Shown here one piece after another: positions 54,821 through 64,000 of a DNA stretch of 64,000 bases. The notes beneath the pieces were generated by a model that was not told the DNA's origin, searched no databases, and saw only the letters and a program-made list of their open reading frames with translations. The stretch lies in assembly GCA_023101725.1 (NCBI GenBank), contig JALJCO010010492.1, positions 277,501 to 341,500 of the forward strand, written 5' to 3'. Positions within the stretch are counted from its first letter, which is position 1, and each line of letters opens with the position of its first letter. A program made the position numbers and the translations under genes. The DNA comes from Atherinomorus stipes. Lineage: Eukaryota; Chordata; Actinopteri; Atheriniformes; Atherinidae.

Positions 54821-55060
54821 TTGTAGCCTCCGGCTGCGGGAGGGTGACGCAGGCCTCAGTGCCTAATCACCCCCCTCCCACGACAGCACTCATCAACACC
54901 GCAGCTTCAACAAATCAATCTCCCTCTGACAGTTCATTTAGACTGAATTAATTTGGAATTAGGGGCCATTACTGCAATTGGCAGGCGTGGATATTCCCCT
55001 AACGCAGGCTGTTATCCTGCTTTGGGGATAAAGAAAAAGAGCCAGCTTTTCGTTTTCCTT
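54821..55060. promoter_or_regulatory. Unique block, strong candidate conserved non-coding DNA
   Basis: ACTGAATTAATTTGGAATTA, GGGGCCATTACTGCAATTGG and CAGGCTGTTATCCTGC, dense in homeodomain-like cores, sit in sequence with no repeat signature. Confidence 0.4.
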
Positions 55061-55690
55061 TTTTCCCTTCAGGATCGACTGGACAAGGTGTTTTTCTGTG
55101 CTGATCGCAGGGCTGAGGGAGGCAGACATTGGATTTTCACTTTAACTAAATCATCACTGTTCTCAGTCAGCAGACTGCTGATAGTTTGATTTTTTCCCTG
55201 TCTCTGTGTTGATACCAAATGGAAGTGAAATAGTGGTTAAAATCAGGTTTGTTGCTCTATTAACTGTCAAATTGCTGTCAGGACCAATTAAAAGTCTCAT
55301 AGTCTGTCACATTAGTAAACCAAACTATAAACTAGCAAAGTTTGGCTCTTCTGAACTCTCTGTGATGAAGGTGAGAACCTTTCGAAGTTTTTCCCGGCTG
55401 TGAGTTGTGTTATGCTGGTTGCTCTGGTTGACGATCTGCTGAGTGGCTCTCTGTATCCTGCTGAGAGGCCGCAGCTTGAAGTTTACCCAGGAGTTCACGA
55501 CCCTGTGACCCAGAGGTTTGACCGCGGCAGCTCAGCACCATGGAGACCAAGCTCTGAAAATATAAACACTAACATCACAAGCAGAGTTTCAGAGAGATGC
55601 AGCGAAGAAGGAAATGCAGGAAAATACAAAATGAAGGACCATGAGATTAATTTTGATTCTTTGTGTGGCTCGAAGCTCATGCTATAAACT
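55061..55690. other. Unclassified non-coding DNA
   Basis: Frames of 65-95 residues overlap on both strands without motifs. Confidence 0.45.
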
Positions 55691-55849
55691 AAGCATCCAT
55701 TTATCAGGACCACCTTCCAGTACTGGGTTGGACCCCTACTCCCTCCAAAAGTGTCTTGATTCCCGGTGTCATAGATCCAACAAGGTGTTGGAAAAATTCA
55801 TCAGAGATTTGGCTCCATATTGACATGACAGAATCACACAGTTGCTGCA

Positions 55850-56862
55850 GATCCATGATGAGAATCTCCCGTTCCACCTTAACATGATGAGAATCTCCCG
55901 TTCCACCTTAACATGATGAGAATCTCCCGTTCCACCTTTACGTGATGAGAATCTCCCGTTCCACCTTATCGTGATGAGAATCTCCTGTTCCACCTTATCG
56001 TGATGAGAATCTCCCGTTCCACCTTATCGTGATGAGAATCTCCCGTTCCCCTTAACGTGATGAGAATCTGATCCCTTCCCCTTGTCGTGATGGAGAATCT
56101 CCCGTTCCCCTTCGTGATGGTTCCGTTCCCCATCGTGAGGGTCTCGTTCCCCTTTGTGATGAGAATCTCCTGTTCCCTTTCGTGATGAGATTTCCGTTCC
56201 CCTTCCGTGATGAGAATCTCCCGTTCCCCTTTCGTGATGAGAATTTCCCGTTCCCCTTAACGTGATGAGAATCTGAGAATCTCCGGTTCCACCTATCGTG
56301 ATGGGAGTCTCTCGTTCCCCTTTCGTGATGAGAATCTCCGTTCCCCTTATCGTGATGAGAATCTCCGTTCCACCTTTCGTGATGAGAATCTCCCGTTCCC
56401 CTTAACGTGATGGAATCTGAGAATCTCCGTTCCCCTCATCGTGATGAGAATCTCCCGTTCCACCTTATCGTGATGAGAATCTCCCACTTATGTGATGAGA
56501 ATCTCCTGTTCCACCTTATCGTGATGAGAATCTCCCGTTCCACCTTATCGTGATGGGAGAATCTCCCGTTCCACCTTATCGTGATGAGAATCTCCGTTCC
56601 ACCTTATTGTGATGAGAATCTCCTGTTCCACCTTATCGTGATGAGAATCTCCCGTTCCACCTTATCGTGATGAGAATCTCCCGTTCCACCTTATTGTGAT
56701 GAGAATTTCGTGTTCCACCTTATCGTGATGAGAATCTCCCGTTCCACCTTATCGTGATGAGAATCTCCTGTTCCACCTTATCGTGATGAGAATCTCCCGT
56801 TCCACCTTATCGTGATGAGAATCTCCCGTTCCACCTTACTGTGATGAGAATCTCCCGTTCCA
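55850..56862. repeat. 29-bp minisatellite derived from transposase coding sequence
   Basis: About 35 units of GTGATGAGAATCTCCCGTTC plus CACCTTATC. The first unit is preceded by transposase sequence (TTGCTGCAGATCC) and the last runs on into it (CCACCACATCCCAAACC). The outer thirds are homogeneous. The centre (about 56050-56420) has shortened, degenerate units with CCCC in place of CCACC. Confidence 0.9.
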
Positions 56863-57072
56863 CCACATCCCAAACCTGCTCTGTTGGATTGAGATCTGGT
56901 GAGTGTGGAGAACATTGTAGTCCAGTGAACTAATGTTAATGGTGGAGATGATGTCATCTTTGTGACATGATGCATCATCCTGCTGGAAGCAGCATCTGTG
57001 GTCATGAAGGGATGGACATGGTCAGCAGCAATACTCAGGTAGGCTGTGGTGGTTAAACCGCCACGTTGGCAC

Positions 57073-57678
57073 TGAGGGTGGGCAGATTGATTCAAATATC
57101 AATAATATCAATGTCGGCATCAATATTGGTCGATAATTGTGCAGTTACATCGATACTTCAATGTAAGGCTTAAAAACTATCAGAATCCTCATCAATATGG
57201 AAGATAAAGTTATCTTTTTAATGGATTCAATTCATCGCTATGACAAGGATCCCATATTCCCTAAATCAGCGTCTCTTACAAAGATGAAGCCAAATTCAGA
57301 CTTTTGAAATGGCATCAGTGATGACTTTGATGACTTTGTTTCTGGACACCTAATTATAAAAATCTAAATGTAAGGCTTTAAACTATCACAAACCTCTTAA
57401 ATAAGGACGAGATGTGGCTTTTGATGGATTTGGTTCACGTTGGCGACAAGATATCTACATGCCAAAAATCAGCTTCTTTCATAGAGATAATGCCAAACTC
57501 TGATTTTGATAGTATGAATAATAATTTAGTTGTTAATGAAATAATGAGTTAAAAAAATAGTGTCTAGATTCTACAGAATAATTCTTTGCATGCTCAGAAT
57601 CAATATCAACAATACTTGCTCTTTATTTACTTGGTAGATCAGATCGAAACCAAATCTTGCCGTATTGCGCATCCCTAC
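57073..57678. mobile_element. hAT-like MITE inside Tc1-D
   Basis: GGGTGGGCAGATTGATTC at 57076 pairs with GCCGTATTGCGCATCCCTA ending 57678. Transposase sequence continues on both sides (GGTTAAACCGCC left, AAAGGGGCCCAAAGTG right). The interior repeats AATATCAATAATATCAATG. No clean target duplication. Confidence 0.6.
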
Positions 57679-58160
57679 AAAGGGGCCCAAAGTGGGCCAA
57701 GAAAATCTCCCCCACACCATTACACCACCACCACCACACCAATACACCAGCAGCAGCCTGAAGCCCTGATCCAAGGCAGGATGCATCCATGCTTCCATGA
57801 TGTTTCTGAGCCGAGCATCTGAATGTGGAGCTGAAATGGAGACTCATCAGACCAGCAACGTTTCTCCATCTTTATTGTCCAGTTCTGGTGAGTCTGTGGG
57901 AATTGTAGCCTCAGTTTCCTGTTCTTAGCTGACAGGAGGGGCACCCGGTCTGGTCCAGACAACTGCTGCCACTGGAGATTTTCTCTTCTTCAGACCTGGA
58001 AACCCTAGAGATGCTTGTGGTAGAAATCCCAGTAAATGCTCAGATTAAAAACCATTTAATCTCCTTTCTTCCTCATTCTGATGTTCAGATTTAACTAGAT
58101 TTAACTCAGATTTGACTGGATGTAATAGGTGCAGCTATTAAAGAAGCAATGAGTGAAATC

Positions 58161-58380
58161 AGACTGTTAAAGCGTGGGTTCTCCGTTCTTCACAATCTAA
58201 TGTATCATATTTTAAATATAAAGACTGCTGACATTCTGCTGGTGTGTTTCAATAAAATTCAGCTACTTTCTTTAAAAAAATCCAAATAAAACAGGAAAAA
58301 CCTGCAGCTTAAAGTAATCTTGAGTTTCTATTTCTGCTGTTTTCCCAGGTCTAGTTTAGTCTTTGAGTGATGTAAACACA
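58161..58380. other. Short unclassified AT-rich DNA
   Basis: Nothing recognised. Confidence 0.4.
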
Positions 58381-59024
58381 GCAGATGAGGTGTGCAAGGT
58401 GTATGCAGGGCTGCCCAACCATGAGATCAGAGTAAATATTAACCCTCACACACTGCTGTGGAAATACCTCAGTGACTTACAGAGGCTGCGAGGATGAGAG
58501 GGAGCAGAGGAAAGATGAGTGGAAGCACACATTTAGGTGAGCTGAAAGGTAAACTGCAGGGCAATGTGCACAGAAACCTCCATGCACATGTCTACTGACA
58601 CCTAAACCGCCTACACCTCCATCCCTCTGATGACATGTTCGCTCAACACCTCACAGAGCCCAGCCAGTTTGGTCCAGTCAGACGCTGCAGCATTAACTCT
58701 CCCCTGAAGCCGAGCGATTCCTGACATGATGCTGAACGAGCATCTTGCTTCATGTTCAACATGCAGAACTTTTGCTTTTCACCATTTGTCTTCTATAAGA
58801 ACTAAAAGAAGGATGTGATCGGGGCCGAACGTAAAAGCGCACGAGGAGGCTGCGGGTTTGAGAATGATCACATTACAAAAGCATGCTAAAGCTGAGAGCA
58901 GACAGTGCGGCCCTCTATTTATTATGTTTTCAGGCCCGGGCAGAATGTTCCATCAGCCTGAGAAATATGGCAGTGATTTCACCGACACACACGCGGGTTT
59001 CAGCGCAGGTAGGCAACGTTGCCT

Positions 59025-59025
<1 letters not shown>
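58381..59025. promoter_or_regulatory. Unique block, possible conserved non-coding DNA
   Basis: GC-richer, no repeat signature. It includes CTGATGACATGTTCGC, CATTAACTCTCCCC and TCTATTTATTATGTTTTCAG. Frames of 75-77 residues lead into the GT microsatellite and are not convincing. Confidence 0.3.

Positions 59026-59028
<3 letters not shown>

Positions 59029-59060
<32 letters not shown>
59029..59060. repeat. GT microsatellite
   Basis: Sixteen GT units. Confidence 0.95.
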
Positions 59061-59061
<1 letters not shown>

Positions 59062-59527
59062 GTGGACATGCATGCATCAAGCGATGTATGAGGAGAAAAG
59101 AGGAAGGTGAGGAAGAGAGAACGAAGAAAGATGCAGTGAGAGTTGCAGCAGGGCTGTAACATTTCAGCACTGGACTGATAATGGAGTCAACATAGTCTGC
59201 GTAGGTTAAGGGGGAAAGGGATGTATATGAGGAATGTAAGAGCGGTGAAGAAAAGTTGTTTTACTCCACAGACTTCTACGCAATCGCCACTGTGGAGTGA
59301 CAGTAATCCACAGTTATTATATTTACGGTCTGCAGCTGTAATTAGAACACCAGCCGGGAATCTGCAGCCATCTAAAACTCACGTCTGTAATAAAGAGGAA
59401 ACTGGAACCAGGAATCTGGATTAGAAGCCAACGCTCCCTCATTTAAGTTTATCATTTAACATATCATCTGACTTATTAACCCTTAAAACTCCAAGGTGTT
59501 ATATTCTGGTCTATTTATTGTTTTTAA

Positions 59528-59970
59528 TCGGGCTCTCAGTTTAACGCATTAATTAGATTAATTAATTACACTGCAAATTAATGCATTACAGAAAATAGTC
59601 GCAATTAATTCAGAGTGCCAATTCAGTGCATGAGCATTTTAAATTTGGCCCACCAAACGACCCAGGTACTGGGTGGGGGTGATGCACCTAAAGCTGTTTG
59701 CCAACTGCCAATAAACACCAGAAGAAGAAAAAGAAGAAAAGAAGAAGAAGAAGAAGAAGAAGAAGACATGTCGGTGAGTCACTGTACAGTACTGCATCAG
59801 CTGTGTTGGAGCAGGGTTGCATGGAAAACTTAGAGGAATGCGGCCCTTGAGGACCATTGTTCCCCATGACTGCTTTAGCAGATATGAGATTAAAATGCGA
59901 TTTATTTGATTAATTAATCACAAATCCTGTAATTAAGTAGATTAATTTTTTCAATCGTCTGACAGCCCTA
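59528..59970. mobile_element. TAGGGCTGTCA-terminus MITE, copy 2, with inner insertions
   Basis: The right end CGTCTGACAGCCCTA (59956-59970) matches the inverted start of 17491. The left end CGGGCTCTCAGTTTAACGC (59529) is degraded. Inside are a GAA-repeat (59725-59766) and a hAT-like end (GAATGCGGCCCTTGAGGACC near 59837). Confidence 0.5.
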
Positions 59971-60032
59971 GTTTTTAAATATAAGCCAGCCTGTAGAAGC
60001 TCAACCTTTAATCCCAGTCATAATCAAAACCT

Positions 60033-60817
60033 TTAAAGGGTCCGAGACAGCAGTTAAAAACTGTTTATGTCCCTGACAGCATCAGATATTTTAATCCCAG
60101 ACAGCAAAAGAACTGCTTTTTTTCCAGACGGAGTATCTGCTTTTGAAACGCCAGACCTCACTTCATCAGTAATACGTTGAGTCCGGTAATGATATATCAG
60201 AACCCGTTGACTCTCATTTTGATTAGCTACACCTTATTTGCCTATCAGCTTATTGGAGAATCTAGGTCAATTCCAGTCGGAGTTTGCTAAAGGCTAACCT
60301 TGCAACATGGGCACGTCAGACAGTCAGCTACATTTATCAGACAAGACAGCATTTAGAAAATAAATAAACTTACAGCTAGCATCAGAAGCTTTGGCCCCCT
60401 CCCTCAGTGTTGCTGCAAAAGTTTGCTTTTAAATCCATTTGTTTGAAAACCCAGCCCTGACTGCAGAGAACTTACTACTAGCCCCATACATGCAGCTGAA
60501 TCAGACAGGGAGGGGGGGGAACGGCGTTGCATAAACCGTTGGGAGAGAGAGAGAGAGAGAGGGGGGGGGGGGGGGGCTGTTTCTTGATAGTGTGCTCTTA
60601 TTGGAGCAATTAAATTACGTAGAATGATGGAACTACATAGAATGATGGGCTGCTGTCTGATTCAACTGTTTCTGAGCAGAGAGACAAAGCTGACAGACCA
60701 TAAACAGGAACTTTGATTCTCACTCTGGACATTCACATGGCCTCATCAGTGCACAATAGATCATATTATACACCCAAAACCCCAGAAAAGGGAAATTTGA
60801 TGTCATGGCACCTTTAA
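60033..60817. mobile_element. TTAA-target MITE inside minisatellite, first
   Basis: TTAAAGGGTCCGAGACAGC at 60033 pairs with GATGTCATGGCACCTTTAA ending 60817. TTAA is duplicated. It carries a GA run and a G-run of 17 (60544-60577). Confidence 0.75.
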
Positions 60818-61338
60818 TCCCAGACAGCATCAGAACCTTTAATCCCAATCAATATCAGAACCTTTAATCCCAGTCAGCATCAGAACCTCTAATCCCAGTC
60901 AGCATCAGAACCTCTTATCCCAGTCAGCATCAGAACATCTAATCCCAGTCAGCATCAGAAGCTTTAATCCCAGTCAGTATCAGAACCTTTAATCCCAATC
61001 AATATCAGAACCTTTAATCCCAATCAGCATCATAACCTTTAATCCCAGTCAGCATCAGAACCTTTAATCCCAGTCAGCATCAGAACATTTAATCCCAGTC
61101 AGCATCAGAACATCTAATCCCAGACAGCATCAGAACCTTTAATCCCAATCAGCATCAGAACCTTTAATCCCAGTCAGCATCAGAACCTTTAATCCCAGTC
61201 AGCATCAGAACCTTTAATCCCAGTCAGAATTAGAACTCTTAATCCCAGTCAGCATCAGAACACCTAATCCCAGTCAGCATCAGAACATCTAATCCCAGTC
61301 AGAATTAGAACTCTTAATCCCAGTCAGCATCAGAACCT

Positions 61339-61950
61339 TTAAAGTTGTACTTCCATGGTCATTTAATTAATATTTCTGTGTTCTCCATTATTATTGAATG
61401 CATTCTGCATCGTTTCTGTTTAAAAAAACCTTCTGGTATCTTTGTATCCAGCTGTATTTGTATACTAGAAGAGAGGCTTGTGGTCCAACGGCAGCTTTTC
61501 CGGGTCCTTCTCATGAATTTCCGTCTGATTGGCTGCCTGCCATCAGTGTATGAAGGAAGCTCCGCCCTCCGCTCTTATTTCGCTACAGACAGGAAATAGA
61601 GCCGACAAACAAGTTTGTTCCGCCATGCTAACAAACAGTTAGCTAATTAGCTTCTCAACTCCGAAGCTACAGTCGTGCCGTCTTTACTTCTAGTGTGTAG
61701 TGGAGGGTTACCTGCCTTCCAATGGACAGATAGAAACCCCACGTGGGATACGCTATTTGCAATGTGACGTAGAAGTGCGAGGCTGTTCCCGATTCGCTCT
61801 TCTCTTCGTATTGTTTCTCTGATGAGAAAGAACAGCCGACTGGGGGGAACGCAACGCTAGCAAGTCAGCATGTGTAAGTAAACAAGGGGAAACCCTCCGT
61901 ATTTCAGAAGGAGCAAGTTAAACGGGTTTTCAGTGGAAGGAGGCCTTTAA
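61339..61950. mobile_element. TTAA-target MITE inside minisatellite, second
   Basis: TTAAAGTTGTACTTCCATGG at 61339 and GTGGAAGGAGGCCTTTAA ending 61950 are weak inverted matches (TTAAAG..CTTCCA). TTAA lies at both ends. The interior (GCTAACAAACAGTTAGCTAA) is unrelated to the first insertion. Confidence 0.65.
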
Positions 61951-62012
61951 TCCCAGTCAGCATCAGAACAGCTAATCCCAGTTAGCATCTGAAACCTTTA
62001 ATCCCAGTTTGT

Positions 62013-63000
62013 TCAGCTGTGAGTTCAGCTGGATTGTATCCCACACCATTTAATCCACATTCTACGTCTCTCCAGTTCTGTTTTTTGATTCTTAGAAGGC
62101 AAAAATTGAAACATCACCCAAACGGTCAGAAAATCCGTCATCAGACCTGGAAATCCCGTCTGTGCTTTGCTTTGGCATTTTGCAAGAGAAGTGAAAGTTT
62201 GCCGTCTCCTCTCCTTGTGTCTGTTGCTAAAGTCTGATTGGTCAGTCGCAGTTTTAGGGCGGGGCCTTAAGGGTCAATCCCTTTCAGGCTCTTTAGCACT
62301 CGCCAACGATGAAACGATTTGCCGAGAACAACTCTGGTTTTATCCCTTTCCTCTGCCGTTATCCTCTTGCTGTAACCTGGAAAAGACTCTTCCTTCACTG
62401 GGAGTTTGTTCATATTTTATTTTTGTTGATACTTTTTAAGTCTCATTACTTCACAGCTGATGTATAATTATAATTATGTATGTAAAGCTTTTAATTAATC
62501 AAACCTTATGGGGCAGAGAACCCAGTGTCATCGACAATCGCAAAAATCATTCACAGAAACATCGTCTACACCACCTTTAACAGAATAAGTGTAAAGTTCA
62601 AGCAGACGCCATCCCATTTCTTTGTGAAATGGGATTTTATAATGCTGCTACGCAAACGAGATTTGAAGATTATGGGCAACAGAGATGTGCACTAATCGCT
62701 GGATTTGTGGTGGTAAATGCCTGAAAATCCCGGGATTTTCCTCTGTGGTTTAGTTTTAAATCCAGCTTGAGATACGCGCCGGTTACAAGTTTCACCTCCA
62801 TCACATTTTCTTACATAACCGTTGGTAAGAGGACGGTATAAACACTCACAGACTCAGCTGATGATGATGATGATGATGATGTGCCTGTCTAGCTCTAACA
62901 TTGTTCAGAGAACTGATCTGTTTCTGTGTCGATTCTTTGATAACTGAATATGTGATGAAGGGAAAACCTCGTCTGAGTCTGTTTGATATTCTCAGATTAA
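62013..63000. other. Unclassified DNA with GAT repeat
   Basis: A GAT microsatellite lies at about 62861-62882. The frames at 62019-62439 have no motif. Confidence 0.45.
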
Positions 63001-63530
63001 GTCAGAGCATGCCCAGTACACAATGCAAACCCTCCCGAGCCACTTAGCGTCTCATAAAGTCCTCCAATCTTCCTACTGAACTTTTGGTCTCATGGCGCAG
63101 AAAAATTCCCAGAGTGCTTTGCTAACTGCTCCTGAACGGTGACCCCTGGGAGCAAGAGAAAGGGGGAAACAGAAACAGGGGGGGAGTAAAAGGGGAGGCG
63201 CACCACGATGGAAGATTAAAGAGATAGAAGGGAGAAAAGTGAGGGAGAAAACGAAGAAAGGAGGGTTAAAGAGGGAGGCGAGGGGTGGGTCGGGGAGGGG
63301 AACAAGGGAAGGTCGCAGTTCTCAGAGGAGGGAGCGATCTCTCTGAGGTAGCAGCCTGGAACCACCCAGGGCTTTGTGGTAGTTAAATCATATCAATTAA
63401 GCATGGGACATCGGGGGATTAAGGGTTAATCTGTCCCCTGAGAGAGAAACAGTAAATTAGAAAGCAGGCAAAGAGGAAGAAAAGAAGACATCATTAATGG
63501 AGGTTTTAAACGGAAACTGGATGACATTTC
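63000..63530. promoter_or_regulatory. Unique block with purine-rich centre, possible conserved non-coding DNA
   Basis: A purine-rich centre (63150-63320) is followed by CATATCAATTAAGCATGGG and GGGATTAAGGGTTAATCTG. No repeat or coding signal. Confidence 0.3.
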
Positions 63531-63539
63531 TTTACTAAA

Positions 63540-63813
63540 TACAGTCCTGAAAATTATTCACCCCCCTAAAAAAAAGAAGGAAAAAATCAGCTGTCAGTGA
63601 AATAAGCTGAAATTGACAAAAGTAATAATAAATAAAAATTCTGTGAAAATCGTGACCTTGGTTTTGATTTGTGGTTTGAAAGAAATATTAAAAACAAACA
63701 CACAAAAAATAAAACATGTAAAAAAGCACAATGGGGCTCTGAAGCTAAAATTTTGTTGAGCGACACTTTGAGGTAACGTTCAGAAAGATTCTGCACCTGT
63801 TCACAGGTATGTT
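63540..63813. mobile_element. CAGTCGTCCTC-family element, left part
   Basis: TACAGTCCTGAAAATTATTC at 63540 and ATCAGCTGTCAGTGAAATAA match the other copies. The element is interrupted at 63814 by a CACTGCAAAAA palindrome; any right end lies beyond the window. Confidence 0.7.
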
Positions 63814-64000
63814 CACTGCAAAAACTCAAATCTTAGCAAGTATATTTTTCTAATTTCAAGTCAAAATATCTCATCAAACTCAAAATAAGGCAAAATTTCC
63901 TAAATAGAAACATTTAAATAAGATGTAAGATCTTGTTTTAAGGTAATGCATCTTATTTAAGAAATCTTATCAAGAAAATGTTGCTTATGCTAATGCCATT
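63814..64000. repeat. CACTGCAAAAA palindromic element, copy 5 (cut by window edge)
   Basis: It starts CACTGCAAAAACTCAAATC and continues through ATCTCATCAAACTCAAAATA and GTAAGATCTTGTTTTAAGG to the end of the window, the left arm of the family. Confidence 0.8.

Larger units (their letters stand above)
55715..58075 (-). pseudogene. Tc1-D transposase pseudogene
   Basis: Readable minus-strand blocks in order are PLLSAKNRKLRLQFPQTHQN and WSDESPFQL (57720-57962 frame), then GGGGVMVWGRFSWPTLGPFV (57571-57798 frame), then TAYLSIAADHVHPFMTT (56778-57095 frame). The C-terminal part lies around 55760-55850. WSDES carries the second acidic catalytic residue. Frameshifts, the minisatellite just after the region encoding the NPIEHLW-type motif, and the MITE between the GPFV and TAYLS blocks make it non-functional. 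Confidence 0.85.
55697..58160 (-). mobile_element. Tc1-D: Tc1-like transposon with internal minisatellite and insertion
   Basis: Minus-strand coding order is preserved from the N-terminal side (AACCCTAGAGATGCTTGTGG near 58002) to the C-terminal side (GATCCAACAAGGTGTTGGAA near 55772). The outer parts are CATCCATTTATCAGGACC (55697) and GGTGCAGCTATTAAAGAAGC (about 58130), decayed forms of a TTAGGTACACC-type terminus. Two events split it: expansion of a 29-bp unit (55850-56862) and a MITE insertion (about 57073-57678). Confidence 0.85.
60004..62012. repeat. 25-bp minisatellite, split by two TTAA elements
   Basis: The unit is CTTTAATCCCAGTCAGCATC plus AGAAC. A few units lie at 60004-60032, about 21 at 60812-61338 and about two and a half at 61946-62012. 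Some units have AATATC or AGAATTAG variants. Confidence 0.85.

Noticed and set aside
55850..56862. CRISPR-like regular repeats of 29 bp
   Set aside because: Units follow directly without unique spacers, inside a Tc1 transposase in eukaryotic DNA. The 25-bp array at 60812-61338 is rejected for the same reason.

Overview
The window looks like intergenic or deep-intronic DNA from a teleost fish, probably a percomorph. The reasons are the mixture and state of its repeats: several decayed Tc1-like transposons of types common in fish genomes, L2-like and endonuclease-type non-LTR retrotransposon fragments, tRNA-derived SINEs, many small non-autonomous DNA elements (hAT-like, Harbinger-like, TTAA-target and palindromic), and abundant CA, TA, GAAT and ATCC microsatellites. 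I found no convincing exon of a host protein-coding gene, no tRNA or rRNA gene, and nothing prokaryotic. Nearly all open reading frames are shadows of repeats. The coding remains that can be recognised are transposase and reverse-transcriptase pseudogenes. Family recognition is from memory of consensus sequences; no database search was run.

Layout. 1-4.4 kb: CA/GT microsatellites, a Harbinger-like element with intact TTA target duplications, then a three-deep nest (Tc1-A minus strand, broken by Tc1-B plus strand, itself broken by an unclassified 1.28-kb element). 4.4-9.2 kb: dense small elements (CACTGCAAAAA palindromes, GATATCGG-type hAT-like elements, an ACGGTAAA palindromic repeat split by a tRNA-derived SINE, and a long inverted repeat). 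9.2-10.9 kb: non-repetitive DNA with three helically phased POU-octamer-like sites. 10.9-11.3 kb: a GGATTAATAAAGTTGAT minisatellite. 12.6-15.3 kb: Tc1-E, split by a TTAA-flanked insert. 15.8-16.8 kb: unique GC-rich block. 16.8-22.7 kb: a stack of hAT-like elements, TA arrays and CAGTCGTCCTC-terminus elements, one of which holds a TTAA-type element and an L2-like reverse transcriptase. 23.0-23.8 kb: unique block. 24.3-25.7 kb: a terminal-inverted-repeat element filled with palindromic TCTCGAGATAA satellite. 26.0-33.9 kb: a hAT-like element with perfect 8-bp duplication, TTAA elements, a 21-bp minisatellite and a tandem duplication. 34.9-35.9 kb: a 1-kb ATCC array. 36.6-38.2 kb: a truncated Tc1 joined to an antisense LINE 5' end. 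39.8-40.5 kb: a polypurine tract. 42.1-43.9 kb: another nest. 45.5-49.4 kb: palindromic, LINE-tail, SINE and TTAA elements. 55.7-58.2 kb: Tc1-D carrying a minisatellite grown from its own transposase sequence. 60.0-62.0 kb: a 25-bp minisatellite split twice by TTAA elements. 63.0-63.5 kb: unique block.

Functionally, the window records successive transposition, and the order of events can be read from who interrupts whom. Between the repeats lie blocks of several hundred bases of non-repetitive, often GC-richer DNA with homeodomain-type TAATTA cores. They are the best candidates for conserved regulatory elements of a neighbouring gene outside the window; only cross-species alignment can test that.
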